Positions 48,351-58,071 are shown, counted from the first letter of the stretch. The stretch: 64,000 nucleotides of DNA from JACKHA01 sp041401985 (GCA_041401985.1 JAWKTE010000001.1:310001-374000), one strand, 5' to 3'. Program-made: numbers and translations. Notes: generated by a model from the sequence alone, not told the origin.

Positions 48351-50858
48351 CTAACTCCCCCCATCACCCGCGCTGGCATACAGCGTCGCCATCGAGTCCA
48401 GCCACCCCTGCCACTCGGCCCGCCCCATCGGCAGGTACGGGTCGTCCCACACCTCGGCCGGCAGGCTCTCGTAGAACAGCCGCGCCCGCTCGTTGGCGGT
48501 CCTGGCCCGATCGAACTCCCCGAGTTCGACGTACGCGTTGACGATCTGGACCATCGCGACCAGCGACGCCGGGTCGGTCGAGTACCGCTCGCGGGCCGCG
48601 TCGTACGACTCGATCGCCCCGCGGTAGTCGCCCATGTCGAATTGGCACGAGGCCAGGAAGTAGTACGAGTTCCGCAGGTACTCCTCGTCGAGGATCGACC
48701 GCTCGCGCATCGGCGTCGCCTCGATCGCGTCCCGCACCTCGCGGAACACCTGGGCCGCGCCCTCGAGCCGCTCGCGCCGCAGCGTCTCCACCTCGCGCCG
48801 GCGTGTCGGCGTGAGTTCGGTCTGCAGCAGCGCCGCCGCCTCGCGCGCCGAGCGACGCTCCGCGTCGGCCAGGCGGAACCGGACCTGGACAAGGCGCGGG
48901 TCGGTCGGGTACCGTTCGATCGCCTCCTGCAGGCGCGCGATCGCCTCCGCGTACCGCCCCGATCGGTAGTACATCAGCCCGAGCTCGAACAGCGCCTCGC
49001 GGTAGTGCGCCGAGTCCGGGAACCCGACCTCACGCCCCGACACCGCCCCCAGCAGCAGCGTTTCACCCTCGTCGTCGTTCGACGGGTCGCTGTCGCCCAG
49101 CAGCGTCCGGGCCAGCGCGATCACGCTGCGGTCCCCGAACTCGCCCACGTCCGGCGTGCCGGGGTCCTGGCGATCCTCGACCAGGCTGCGATACAGCACG
49201 GCAGCCTCGTCGAACTCGCCGCGCGCCTGGCGCGCCTGGGCCAGGCGGAACCGGGCCTCGGCCCGGCGCGGATCATCGGGGAACGACTCGATGAACTCCT
49301 GGAGCGCCCCGATCGCCTGCTCCGTGTCGCCCGCCCGGTCGAACGCGTCGGCCGACTGCCACAACGCCCGCCCGTACGCGCCCCGGTCCTCCACGATCAT
49401 CCGGCGCGAGTACTCCTTCAGAAACGTCGCGGCCCGCACCAAGAGACGCCGCACCTGCGCCCGCGTGCCCGGCTCCATCGACGACAGCGCGAACACCGCC
49501 TCCGACGTCCCGCGACGCACCGGCATCATCGCGTCCGACGCCGCCAGGTCCGCCTCCGCCACCGCCCGCAGCACGCCCGGCGGGGCATCGTCCATCCCCG
49601 TCAGGTCCAGCGCCAGCAGCGCCAGTCGCTGGGCCCGGTCCACATCGCCCGAGGCCAGGCGGTTGGCGCTCTCCACCGTCAGGCTCGACGCGATCTCATC
49701 GACCGTGATCCAGCGCCCCAGGTCGCCCTCGCGCGCCCCCTCACGGGCCAGATCGACCAGTTCCTGGAAGCGGCTGATGCACACGTCCGCGTTCCCCGCC
49801 GCCGCCTCCACCTCCGCCAGCCCCAGCAGCGACGGCAGGTACCATTCCGTCGATCCGAACCACTCTCCGATCTGGCGGAGGCGTGTCCGGGCCTCCTCCA
49901 GCCGCCCGCGCTGCGCGTCGATCCGCGCCGTCACGAGCAACGCCTCCGCCGACGCCACATCCGAGGGCGAGAACATCGCCAGGGCCCGCTCCAGTTGGCG
50001 GTACGCCTCGTCCACCTCGGGCGGGTCGAGCTGCATGTACGCCCGCCCCAGCAACGCGAGCAGCGTCGCCACCCCGTCGCCCGCGGGCCGCTCGAGCCGA
50101 GGCGTCTCCCGCAGGATCTGCGTGATCGCCGCCTCCGGCGCGCCCCGCGACAGCGACAGCCGCGCCTGCTCCGCCACCGCCCACAGGCGATCGGCCTCGC
50201 TCACCGACGGGTCCGACAGCAGCCCCGCGATGATCCGCAGCGCCCGCTCCTGCTCCGGCACCGGGCGTCGCAGGCCCGCGTCGACCACCCTCTTAAGCCA
50301 CTCGATCCGCTGCTGGCCCATGGACTCCGGCAGGTGCGCGATCTCGCGCTCCGTCGCGTCCAGGTCGCCCATCAGCAGCCGCGTATCGATGATCGCCGCC
50401 CGGTCGACCTCGTCGAGGTGGGCCCCGAGGTGCTCGGCCTGGGCGTACTCCCGCAGCACCGAGAGGTCGTTCCGCGGATCGCGCACCGCCAGCGCCTTCT
50501 GCCCCCGGTAGATGCCCCGGGCCATCAGCAGGTGGTACCGCGCCGCCTCCGCCGCCGTCACGCGCCCGGAGTCCACGAACGGGAACACGCCCTGGTCCCC
50601 GCCCAGATACTCCACCGCCGAGCGGTACTGCTCACGCCGGATCATCGACTCGGCCCGGTCCATCCGGGCCATCAGGTCGACCTTCGGCTTGGTCGCGAAC
50701 GCCGCGGCGATCCCCGCGCCCAGCAGGATCACGCCCACGCCCAGCAGCGGGAGTTGCCACGACCGCCGGAGCGAGCGCAGCAGCTCGCCGGGGCTTGGCG
50801 ACGCCGCGCCTCCCGGCGCACCCGTCGCGTCCGTGCTGGGTCCCGTGCCGTCCGCCAC
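48351..50858 (-). CDS. Large membrane-anchored tetratricopeptide-repeat protein
   Basis: About 835 residues. One membrane helix near the N-terminus (LPLLGVGVILLGAGIAAAFA) follows a Pro/Ser-rich leader. The rest is a chain of paired helices with many TPR-like units (DRAGDTEQAIGALQEFIESF with RRAEARFRLAQARQARGEFD; LGLMYYRSGRYAEAIARLQE with RYPTDPRLVQVRFRLADAER; CQFDMGDYRGAIESYDAARE). The start is uncertain: GTG 50858 was chosen, and ATG 50939 or 50912 are possible. It lies upstream of flgN in the same direction, so it may share the flagellar transcript, but a flagellar role is not shown. Function unknown. Confidence 0.8.
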   Translation of the reverse strand: MADGTGPSTDATGAPGGAASPSPGELLRSLRRSWQLPLLGVGVILLGAGIAAAFATKPKVDLMARMDRAESMIRREQYRSAVEYLGGDQGVFPFVDSGRVTAAEAARYHLLMARGIYRGQKALAVRDPRNDLSVLREYAQAEHLGAHLDEVDRAAIIDTRLLMGDLDATEREIAHLPESMGQQRIEWLKRVVDAGLRRPVPEQERALRIIAGLLSDPSVSEADRLWAVAEQARLSLSRGAPEAAITQILRETPRLERPAGDGVATLLALLGRAYMQLDPPEVDEAYRQLERALAMFSPSDVASAEALLVTARIDAQRGRLEEARTRLRQIGEWFGSTEWYLPSLLGLAEVEAAAGNADVCISRFQELVDLAREGAREGDLGRWITVDEIASSLTVESANRLASGDVDRAQRLALLALDLTGMDDAPPGVLRAVAEADLAASDAMMPVRRGTSEAVFALSSMEPGTRAQVRRLLVRAATFLKEYSRRMIVEDRGAYGRALWQSADAFDRAGDTEQAIGALQEFIESFPDDPRRAEARFRLAQARQARGEFDEAAVLYRSLVEDRQDPGTPDVGEFGDRSVIALARTLLGDSDPSNDDEGETLLLGAVSGREVGFPDSAHYREALFELGLMYYRSGRYAEAIARLQEAIERYPTDPRLVQVRFRLADAERRSAREAAALLQTELTPTRRREVETLRRERLEGAAQVFREVRDAIEATPMRERSILDEEYLRNSYYFLASCQFDMGDYRGAIESYDAARERYSTDPASLVAMVQIVNAYVELGEFDRARTANERARLFYESLPAEVWDDPYLPMGRAEWQGWLDSMATLYASAGDGGS

Positions 50859-51062
50859 GCGCGCACCCCAACCGCCCGCGTTCGGCCGATGGCGCACTCC
50901 TTGCGCCACCATGCGCGGCCAACGTCCCGGGCCGGTCAACGGTTATCGTCGGTCAACACCCAAACGCTTGATCTTGCGCGTTCCACCACGCGACTTTCCC
51001 CTCGCGCGGCACCTGCGCCCGGCCACCCCCACCGCCGGCGCTCCACCGTCAGCAACCCGCCG

Positions 51063-52961
51063 CTACTGCTCGCCTTCCTCTTCGTCGTCGTCCTCGAGTT
51101 CCACCGCCACCGCGGTCCCCGCCAGGCGATCGCCCGCGTGCCGCCCGTCGCGGCGCGACAGTTCCATCAGCGCCACCGGCGCCAGCACCCAGCGGTACAG
51201 GTTCCGCCCCAGCGCCCGACCCAGCCCCGGCGGGGACCACGTCCCGCGCCGCCGACCCGCCGCCGCCACCACCCGCACGCCGAAGATCACCTTCCCCGGC
51301 GTCCGCCCGAACAGCCCCTCCATCAGCGTGCCCAGCGCCACCCCGACGCCTAGGAACACCAGCGCCGCCTGCGGGCCGTGGACACCCATCAGCACCTGCA
51401 TGGTCACCACGTCCCACAGCCCCTCGCCCAGCAGCCAGCCCGTCGCGATGCACGCCACCAGATAGTCCGCCAGCCCCGCCAGCAACCGGTCCCCCGGCTC
51501 GGCCAGCGCGGCGTCCTCGGGCAGCAGGATCGCGCGCTCCTGACGCGCCCCCCGGATCGCCCACAGCAGCAGCACCGCGCTGACCCCCATCACCACGATC
51601 AGCAGAGCACGCACCTCTTGCTGGCCCAGCGGCGCCCCCGTCTCCATCGCCCCGTCGTACAGCACCGCGCCCGTGTCCAGCGAGACCTCAACCAGACGCA
51701 GGTCCAGTTTCGCGTCGATCAGCGACCCGCGCCCGTCCTCCGGACGCCCCGGCGGCGACAGCACCACGATCGCCCGCCGACCGCCCGCCGCCACGCCCGC
51801 GAACCGCGCCCTGGTCGCGGCATCCGTTCCCGCGATCTCGATCGTCACCAGCGGCGACGCCCACTCGGCCCCGGTCGAGCCGATCTCCACGCCGTCCCGC
51901 CCGAGACTGGCCCAGACCAGGCGGTCCCCGCCGACGAGGATCGGCGTCCTCGCGCCCGCGTCGCTCGCGATCGCCCCGCCGGCTTGCATCTCAACACGGC
52001 GCCACTCGGGCTGGATCGGCGCGATCGGCGACTGGCTCTCGATCTCGCGCTCGCGACGCCGATCGACCCGCTCGCCGCTGCTCTCGATCGCTCGCACGGC
52101 CTCTTCGATCCGCTCGCGCCGGGCCCGGTCGGCCGCGGCCACGTCGCTCTGGGCCAGCGCGCCGATCCAGACCGACCCTTGGGCCGCGCCCTCCACGCCC
52201 ACGAGCGCGACGCCCGCCTCGGTCGTCGCCAGCGCGAACCGCTCGCCCGGATCGCCCCCGACGCCCTCGGGCAGCAACACCGCCCGCCACTGGCCCGCGG
52301 CCAGCACCGACAGTTCCAGGCGCGATCGCCCGCCCACGCCCGCCTCCCGCGCGCCCCGCCCACCCCGGTCGATCAGCGCGACCGGCCCGATCGGCCCGCC
52401 GACAAACCCAGCCAGACGCCCCTGCCCCGGCAGCGACGCTTCGGCCGCCAGGCGACGCTCCGGGCGGTACAGCCACAGGTCGCCGACGCCCGCCGCCTCG
52501 GCCAGCACCGAGTACACGCTCCGGCGCGAGCGGCTCCCGTCCGACGCCGCCGGCATCGCCAGGTACACACGCCCACCCACCGCCGCGATCGCCTCAGGCT
52601 CGGCCTCAAGACGCATCACCACCCGACCGCGGCCCGCGGGCGACGCCGACGCGCCCGCCGGCAGCCCCTCGCCGACCCGTGGCGGCAGGTGCACGAGCAG
52701 GAACCCGCCGCCGCGCGGCTCGGGCACCACCGCCCACGCGTGGGCCGCCCGATCGACGCCGGTCCGCACCGAGCCGGCCGCGGGCGAGGCCGAGAGTTGG
52801 CCGCGCGCCGGCGCGACGACGAGCAGCACGAGCGCGACCGCCACGATCAGCAGACGCGTCGTCGCGATTGCGCGGGCCGTCGCAAGGATCGCGGCTGGTC
52901 GTTCCCGGAATATGCGTCGCGGCGGCACGTCCGCACTGTAGATGGCGACGCCGTGCGGCAT
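51063..52961 (-). CDS. Exported protein with C-terminal RDD membrane domain
   Basis: About 632 residues. An N-terminal signal or anchor helix (TTRLLIVAVALVLLVVAPAR) precedes about 400 residues of beta-rich, Arg/Glu-rich exterior sequence with no recognised motif. The last 170 residues hold a membrane helix (LLIVVMGVSAVLLLWAIRGA) and then an RDD-family domain: GDRLLAGLADYLVACIATGW, FGRTPGKVIFGVRVVAA and LGRALGRNLYRWVLAPVALM. The chain ends in an acidic run (ELEDDDEEEGEQ). The fusion of a large outer domain with RDD is uncommon. ATG 52961 was chosen; a longer frame extends to 53084. Confidence 0.75.
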   Translation of the reverse strand: MPHGVAIYSADVPPRRIFRERPAAILATARAIATTRLLIVAVALVLLVVAPARGQLSASPAAGSVRTGVDRAAHAWAVVPEPRGGGFLLVHLPPRVGEGLPAGASASPAGRGRVVMRLEAEPEAIAAVGGRVYLAMPAASDGSRSRRSVYSVLAEAAGVGDLWLYRPERRLAAEASLPGQGRLAGFVGGPIGPVALIDRGGRGAREAGVGGRSRLELSVLAAGQWRAVLLPEGVGGDPGERFALATTEAGVALVGVEGAAQGSVWIGALAQSDVAAADRARRERIEEAVRAIESSGERVDRRREREIESQSPIAPIQPEWRRVEMQAGGAIASDAGARTPILVGGDRLVWASLGRDGVEIGSTGAEWASPLVTIEIAGTDAATRARFAGVAAGGRRAIVVLSPPGRPEDGRGSLIDAKLDLRLVEVSLDTGAVLYDGAMETGAPLGQQEVRALLIVVMGVSAVLLLWAIRGARQERAILLPEDAALAEPGDRLLAGLADYLVACIATGWLLGEGLWDVVTMQVLMGVHGPQAALVFLGVGVALGTLMEGLFGRTPGKVIFGVRVVAAAGRRRGTWSPPGLGRALGRNLYRWVLAPVALMELSRRDGRHAGDRLAGTAVAVELEDDDEEEGEQ

Positions 52962-53033
52962 GGCTCGGCATGACTCGCTGGAAGCCGCCGGCAGCCGGAC
53001 GAGAGCAGCGCCGAAGCGTGGCCAACATCCCGA

Positions 53034-53071
53034 GAAACGAAACGCCCGCCCCCGAGGCTCGGGGGCGGGCG
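53034..53071 (-). terminator. Terminator of the pilin-like gene
   Basis: Minus strand CGCCCGCCCCC/GGGGGCGGGCG stem (53071-53043) with a seven-base loop is followed by TTTCGTTT, 45 bases after the stop of the gene at 53116. Confidence 0.75.
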
Positions 53072-53115
53072 TGGAGTGATTCACACGACTCGGCGAACGT
53101 TCCGCGAGGCGCGGA

Positions 53116-54210
53116 TCAGTTCTGGCCGGTGTCGATCGCGTCGCCGCCGACGTCGACGCCCTTCAGGCCGCCGCGCGTCCAGCGGTACCAGGCGCCCACG
53201 ACCTCGGAGCCGAGCGGGGGCGGGAACTGGGTGGGGCCGCCGCGGACCGGGGGCTCCCACACGTCGGGCTGGTAGGTCATGGTGTAGGCCGCGGAGACGG
53301 TCGGGAAGTTGGGCCACCAGCCGGGGTTGGTCTCGTCGGTCTGGATGACGCGGCTGGAGCCGTCGAAGAACAGCAGGGGCAGTTTGGCGTCGGGATACGC
53401 GTAGTACGTGCCGCCGCCGCGCCCGAAGTGCCACGCGTTCTCGTCGTACAACTGGACCTTGGAGCCGGGGAAGGCGACGGTGGTGGCAAGGGTGTCGCCC
53501 ACGTCGTGCGCGTTTGGGAACTGGTAGGTGCTGGTGGTGCCGCCCTGCGAGAGGCGGTTGCTCACGGTCGGGCCGGAGGTGGACCGGACGTCGCGGCTCT
53601 GGAGGCGGTCGTAGGTCGCCGGGACGACGATGTAGGACGACGAGTAGGGCCAGCGCTTGGCCGTCGCGCTCGGGGCCGGCTGGTTGGGCAACCAGAAGCC
53701 GTTGTCGAACAGGCGGCCGTTCTCTTCCTGCCAGGTCAGGCGGGCCCGGTCCTCGGGGCAGACCACGATCTTCTCGGGCAGGCGGCTGGCCCAGTAGTCC
53801 TGCAGCACCAGGTGCGAGTAGAGCACCTGGGGGGTCCAGCCGAGGATCTCCTGGATGTCCTCACGCCCGGCGCGGCGGCGGAAGATGTCGACGGCCTGGT
53901 TGGCCGCGGCGTCGTTGTCCGACCCGGCCCCGCGGAGGTCCGGGTAGGTGCTCTGCTGGTCGCCGGCTTCCCAGGAGAAGCCGTAGTTGGCGTCCTGGAA
54001 GTCGGCCGAGTAGGAGCCCTGGCCCTTGCCGTGCTGGGCGTTGTTGGACTGGCACACCGAGAGGCGTGCCAGACGCCGGGCCTCGCCCAAGGCCGGCAGG
54101 AGGATGCCGATGAGCAGGGCGATGATCGCGATCACCACCAGCAGTTCGATCAGCGTGAACGCGCGGCGATGCGAGGGCGCGCGGCTCCCCCTTGAACGAT
54201 CGGTCCACAT
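53116..54210 (-). CDS. Type II secretion/pilin-like protein with N-terminal methylation motif
   Basis: A 364-residue protein. The prepilin signal RRAFTLIELLVVIAIIALLI starts at about residue 15, with the Ala-Phe cleavage site, Glu5 and a hydrophobic helix of class III pilins. The following part (ARRLARLSVCQSNNAQHGKG) and the C-terminal stretch LPLLFFDGSSRVIQTDETNP, with a DG near a hydrophobic strand, resemble the very numerous planctomycete prepilin-like proteins related to DUF1559. These form large families of unknown function. Two cysteines (CQSN, CPED) are conserved-looking. AAGG lies five bases before the ATG and a terminator follows. Confidence 0.85.
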   Translation of the reverse strand: MWTDRSRGSRAPSHRRAFTLIELLVVIAIIALLIGILLPALGEARRLARLSVCQSNNAQHGKGQGSYSADFQDANYGFSWEAGDQQSTYPDLRGAGSDNDAAANQAVDIFRRRAGREDIQEILGWTPQVLYSHLVLQDYWASRLPEKIVVCPEDRARLTWQEENGRLFDNGFWLPNQPAPSATAKRWPYSSSYIVVPATYDRLQSRDVRSTSGPTVSNRLSQGGTTSTYQFPNAHDVGDTLATTVAFPGSKVQLYDENAWHFGRGGGTYYAYPDAKLPLLFFDGSSRVIQTDETNPGWWPNFPTVSAAYTMTYQPDVWEPPVRGGPTQFPPPLGSEVVGAWYRWTRGGLKGVDVGGDAIDTGQN

Positions 54211-54427
54211 GTGAACCTTGCCTTCCCCCAGCGTTTCCGCCGGAACGAGTTTGGATCCCCCGACCCGCGGGACTGCCCCGCGGGGATGTCCGCCCGGGTG
54301 GCAAGCCGGGGCGAACCGTCCAAACGGCCAGTATGCCCGAAACCGCAGGATGGAGCAAGGGTCAATCGCGGTGGATTTGATGGGGATTCCGCGGTCGAGC
54401 GCGGGCGGCATCGCGGCACTCCCCCGA

Positions 54428-55738
54428 TCAGGGCAGGCCGGCGAGCGACGACACGGCCTCGCGCTGGTCGAGGGCGGCTCGCCACGCGGCGGCATCGGCG
54501 GCGGACAGCGAGCCGTCGCCCTCGTAGCGGTCGATCAGGGCCCGGGCCTCGCGCATCGAGCCGGGCGCGCCCTCGCGCAGCACGTCGGCGATGGGGGCGA
54601 CGGGGTCGGGCGGCTCGGCGACCGGGTCGGGGGTGGGGAGCGTCGGGGCCGGCGTGTTGGAGGCGACCTGCGTTGCCGGCTCGTTGATGCCGGCGGGGGG
54701 CTGGGCTGTCGGCGAATTCGTCGCAAGCGGTGATGCGGCAGCGGGGTCGCGGGCGCTGGGCGGGGCGCCATCGGGCACGCCGCGCTCGGCGACGACGGTG
54801 GCGGGCGGGGGCTGCTCACCCAGCCCGAGCGACGCGAGCGCGGGCTCGAGCCCGCCGCGCGACCACACGAGTACGCCGCCCAGGCCGACCACGCCGATCA
54901 CCACGCCGCAGAACGCGGCGACAACGACGCCGGCGCCGGACATCGTGGAGCGGCGGGAGGGAACGGTGGTCGATGGCGTGTCGATCACATCGAGCCCGCT
55001 GGGGCCGAGGCCCCACTCGGCGTTGAGGGCGGCGACGTGGAGGGGCGTGCGCGACGGGATCGGGGCGATCGGCTCGCGCGGCATCGCGATCGGCTGAGAG
55101 GGAGGGGGTGGCGGGAGCGAACCGGTCGGCACGCTGACGGCGGCGACACGCTCGGGCGTTGCCTGGCCGGGCAGCAGCGAGACGGACGAGAGGCCCAAGT
55201 GCTGGCGATCGGTCTCGGGCTGGAACGAGACGCCGCATGCCGGGCACATGAACGCGCCGGGATCGACGTCGCGTTTGCAGGAGTGGCACGCGCCCAGGAG
55301 GTGGGCCACGCCGGGGGTCTGGGCGGCCCGTGTCCAGAACTGGCGGGTTGTGGGGCCTCGGAGGACGGTGTCGGGGATGATGCTGCCGCGCGTGACCATG
55401 GCGCGGATGGTCTCGTAGGCGCAGCCGGGGCGATGTGGGCGGGCCTCGTCGCGGAGGAACCAGGGGCCCATGGCGTTCTGAGTGGCCTGCTTGGAGAGGG
55501 CGTCGAACTTGCCGGCGCAGCGGTCGCAGCGGGTGGTGTTGATCGACTCGGCCCCGCAGTATGGGCAGAGTTCGACGCGCGGCTGGGGCGTGGGGCGCGG
55601 GCGGGCGGCGACAGCAGAGCGGGGCCGCGACGCGTGTTCCCCCTCCGGCGCGCGAGCCGGGGCGTCTCCGCCCCGGTTTGGCCCGCCCCGGTCGGCTCTT
55701 CGTTGGTCGGCGTCGGGATTGTCGATCGACTCGGGCAC
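54428..55738 (-). CDS. Zinc-ribbon protein with GYF_2-like domain and one membrane helix
   Basis: A 436-residue protein. A first ribbon CPYCGAESINTTRCDRCAGK starts at about residue 58. A domain like GYF_2 follows (GPWFLRDEARPHRPGCAYET, IIPDTVLRGPTTRQFWTRAA), and then a second ribbon CHSCKRDVDPGAFMCPACGV. One helix (GVVVAAFCGVVIGVVGLGGV, about residue 270) is followed by a Pro/Ala/Thr-rich part and a helical end. The GTG start has AAAGGA six bases ahead. Residues near 20-30 (RGGDAPARAP) are coded by a copy of the 27-base GC-rich hairpin repeat at 55650. Function unknown. Confidence 0.78.
   Translation of the reverse strand: MPESIDNPDADQRRADRGGPNRGGDAPARAPEGEHASRPRSAVAARPRPTPQPRVELCPYCGAESINTTRCDRCAGKFDALSKQATQNAMGPWFLRDEARPHRPGCAYETIRAMVTRGSIIPDTVLRGPTTRQFWTRAAQTPGVAHLLGACHSCKRDVDPGAFMCPACGVSFQPETDRQHLGLSSVSLLPGQATPERVAAVSVPTGSLPPPPPSQPIAMPREPIAPIPSRTPLHVAALNAEWGLGPSGLDVIDTPSTTVPSRRSTMSGAGVVVAAFCGVVIGVVGLGGVLVWSRGGLEPALASLGLGEQPPPATVVAERGVPDGAPPSARDPAAASPLATNSPTAQPPAGINEPATQVASNTPAPTLPTPDPVAEPPDPVAPIADVLREGAPGSMREARALIDRYEGDGSLSAADAAAWRAALDQREAVSSLAGLP
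55650..55676. repeat. 27-base GC-rich hairpin repeat inside a coding region
   Basis: GCGCGAGCCGGGGCGTCTCC plus GCCCCGG differs by one base from the two arms at 59936 and 60007. Each unit can itself fold (CCGGGGCG/CGCCCCGG). Confidence 0.8.
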
Positions 55739-55927
55739 GCGGCGTCCTTTCGGGACGGTTCTTCAACCAATGTACGCCCTGGCGCGGGATGGGGTTGACG
55801 CGTGGGGCGGATCATCGGTGGGTGTGACAACCGGGTGACACCCGCCGGGCTTGAAGGCTCGCGGCTGGCGGAGGGCTCGGGCCCGCCGCATACGCTGGTC
55901 GCTGCGACGCCGCCCCCGGAGCCCGAC

Positions 55928-56989
55928 ATGGACCACTTCACTGGAACCGCCCGCCCGTTCGCCGATGCCCTCCGGTTTCCGCGAGCGTGGGCCGCGGCGG
56001 CCGGGGCGATCGCGCTGGGCTTCATGGTCGGTTGCGCCGGCTCGTCGCAGCGGGACCCGATGGGCGGGATGTCGCAGAGCACCACACAGTCGCCCCGCCC
56101 CCGCAGCGCCGGGGGCAGCGGCGGCACCGACATCCGACCCGCGGTCGTGGTCAACGGCCAGGGCGTGGCGTGGGACGACGTGTGGCCCGCGGTCGCCGAG
56201 CACGCCGGGGGCACTGTCGTGGGCGAGGTCGTGCTGGACAGCCTGCTGACGGCCGACCTGGGGCGGCGTGGGCTGGCGATCACCCAGGGCGACATCGAGT
56301 ACGAGCGGCAGGCGCTGACGCGGACGATCGTCGAGGGCGTGAACGTGAGCGACCAGCAGGCCCAGATCCTGGCGCGGCGGGTCGCGGACGCGCGCGGGCT
56401 CGGGCCGCACCGGATGGAGGCGCTCCTGCGCCGCAACGCGATGCTGCGGGCGATCGCGCGGGCGTCGGTGTCGCCGAGCGAGGACGCGGTGCGGCGGGCG
56501 TACGAGATCGAGCACGGACGCCGCTTCGTGACGCGGCTGATCACGCTGCCGGATCATCGGGCCGCGTCGGACCTGGAGCGGTCGCTCCGATCGGGCGATC
56601 CGGCGTCGCTGCGTGCGAGGTTCTCGGAGGCGGCGGTGGCCCATTCGACCGACCCGAGCGGTTCGGCGGGGGGGCTGCTCGGGCCGATCAGCCCGGCGGA
56701 CACGTCGCTGCCGGCGTCGCTGCGCCAGAGCGTGGCGACGATGACGCCGGGCTCGATGACGCCGATCATCGCGCTCGATACGGGGTTCGCGCTGGCGTAC
56801 GTCGAGTCGGTGATCGAGGCCGACGGCGTGGCGTTCGAGGCGATCCGCCCCGCGCTGGAGCGGCGCGTCCGCGAGCGGCTGGAGCGGATCGAGATGGACG
56901 TGATCGCGCGGGAGATGCTGGCGTCCGCGCGTGTGAGCGTGCTGGACCGGTCGCTGGACTGGGGCTGGCAGAACGGGCGGTCACGCTGA
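55928..56989 (+). CDS. Parvulin-like peptidyl-prolyl isomerase lipoprotein
   Basis: A 353-residue protein. A hydrophobic N-terminus ends in a lipobox-like LGFMVGC (about residue 30-36), so it is probably a lipoprotein. The N-terminal helical part (ITQGDIEYERQALTRTIVEG) is of SurA/PrsA type. Residues about 195-285 resemble a rotamase domain: RRFVTRLITLPDHRAASDLE, ARFSEAAVAHSTDPSGSAGG, LLGPISPADTSLPASLRQSV and MTPIIALDTGFALAYVESVI. It would help fold exported proteins. ATG 55928 was chosen because upstream frame lacks family likeness. It is convergent with the small membrane gene. Confidence 0.85.
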   Translation: MDHFTGTARPFADALRFPRAWAAAAGAIALGFMVGCAGSSQRDPMGGMSQSTTQSPRPRSAGGSGGTDIRPAVVVNGQGVAWDDVWPAVAEHAGGTVVGEVVLDSLLTADLGRRGLAITQGDIEYERQALTRTIVEGVNVSDQQAQILARRVADARGLGPHRMEALLRRNAMLRAIARASVSPSEDAVRRAYEIEHGRRFVTRLITLPDHRAASDLERSLRSGDPASLRARFSEAAVAHSTDPSGSAGGLLGPISPADTSLPASLRQSVATMTPGSMTPIIALDTGFALAYVESVIEADGVAFEAIRPALERRVRERLERIEMDVIAREMLASARVSVLDRSLDWGWQNGRSR

Positions 56990-56994
56990 GTCGA

Positions 56995-57249
56995 TCAGGG
57001 CCGGACCGGCAGCACGATCGGGGCGAGGTGGACGACGAAGATGTACGCCGCGGCCCCGAGCAGGAACATGCCGCCGAGCACCTGCATCGTCATGATCGCC
57101 ACGCCCCGCGGGTATCGCCCGAGCGACGGCAGGCGGAGGGCCTTGTAGACGACCGAGATCAGGATCGCCAGCGGGACGAGCAGCAGCCACCAGAAGCGGT
57201 GGGCGTCGATCGGGTCGAGCAGCGGTGTGTAGGCCAGCAGCGCGTCCAT
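56995..57249 (-). CDS. Small two-helix membrane protein
   Basis: An 84-residue protein with helices FWWLLLVPLAILISVVYKAL and IMTMQVLGGMFLLGAAAYIF, joined by a short basic loop (RLPSLGRYPRG). I do not recognise the family. It lies five bases after the stop of the next gene on the same strand, so the two probably form an operon. Confidence 0.75.
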   Translation of the reverse strand: MDALLAYTPLLDPIDAHRFWWLLLVPLAILISVVYKALRLPSLGRYPRGVAIMTMQVLGGMFLLGAAAYIFVVHLAPIVLPVRP

Positions 57250-57254
57250 CGGGC

Positions 57255-57944
57255 TCAGACCTCCACATCGTCAACGGAAGGGCCGCCCGCGGGCTCGGGC
57301 GCGTCGGGGCGGTCGTCCGGGCGGTCGTCGCGGCCGCCCGTCCCGCCAGACGCAGCGGCCTGGGCCGCGGCGTCGGCGGCGACTGGCGTCGTCGCCCGAC
57401 GGGCACCCGGCACAAGCCGCCCGCCCGGGAAGGTCGCGTCGATGATGACAATCAGGTTCAGCATCCCCGCGACCAGGGTGTAGAGCAGGCCGATCTCGTG
57501 GACCTTGCCCAGCGACTTGACGTACGGCGGGCCTTCGTCGGTGCCCGGCGTGGCCCGGGCGATGATGGGCACGTTCCGCCCGTTTCGGGGGTCGCTCGCC
57601 GGGAGGATGACCTCGCCGGGGTCCAGGGCGCGAGTCGCCCGGGTCCGCTCGTCGACCGCTTTGAACATGGACTGGTGGACGCGGTCGACGATGATCGCAG
57701 CGGGGCCGACGAGCACCTGGCCGTAGAACGAGATGCGGTTCTCCATGCGGGGCGAGCGGGAGTCGACGATGGACAGGCCGCCGATGAGCATGCCGCCGAA
57801 GAACAGGCCCAGGACGCCGGCCCCGATGAGCAGGCCGCGCGTGACCTGGCCCATGTAGACGTGCCCTGCGCCCGGGATCAGGAAGGCGAGCACGCCCGCG
57901 ACGGGGTTGAAACGAAGGGGCTCGTAGGTGGGAGGCTTGGCCAT
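57255..57944 (-). CDS. Multi-pass membrane protein, TM2/DUF6677-like
   Basis: A 229-residue protein. The N-terminus NPVAGVLAFLIPGAGHVYMG is the PGxGHxYxG element of TM2-like membrane proteins. Helices at about 10-30, 35-58, 75-90 and 160-180 (EIGLLYTLVAGMLNLIVIID) follow. The C-terminus is an Asp/Pro-rich tail. Planctomycete proteins of this kind are grouped, as far as I recall, as DUF6677. Role unknown. It is divergent from the acidic protein gene and is followed by the small membrane gene. Confidence 0.78.
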   Translation of the reverse strand: MAKPPTYEPLRFNPVAGVLAFLIPGAGHVYMGQVTRGLLIGAGVLGLFFGGMLIGGLSIVDSRSPRMENRISFYGQVLVGPAAIIVDRVHQSMFKAVDERTRATRALDPGEVILPASDPRNGRNVPIIARATPGTDEGPPYVKSLGKVHEIGLLYTLVAGMLNLIVIIDATFPGGRLVPGARRATTPVAADAAAQAAASGGTGGRDDRPDDRPDAPEPAGGPSVDDVEV

Positions 57945-58043
57945 TCGCGGTCCGGGTGGGGTCGGGGAGGGGTCGCTCGGGCGGTCGTGGGCGGGTGTTG
58001 GTCGCTCCGAGGCCGCGGCCTGGTGGGCCGGGTGGAACCGGTA

Positions 58044-58071
58044 TTGACAGGCATCGGAAGGGCGATAGTGT
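58044..58071 (+). promoter_or_regulatory. Sigma-70-like promoter of the acidic protein gene
   Basis: A perfect TTGACA (58044-58049), a 16-base spacer and TAGTGT (58066-58071), about 180 bases upstream of the ATG at 58256. The surrounding 57945-58255 gap shows no other feature. Confidence 0.55.

Noticed and set aside
45087..51353. A plus-strand open frame of about 2088 codons
   Set aside because: It is Arg/Pro/His-rich antisense to well-supported flagellar and TPR genes, a normal by-product of high-GC codon bias.
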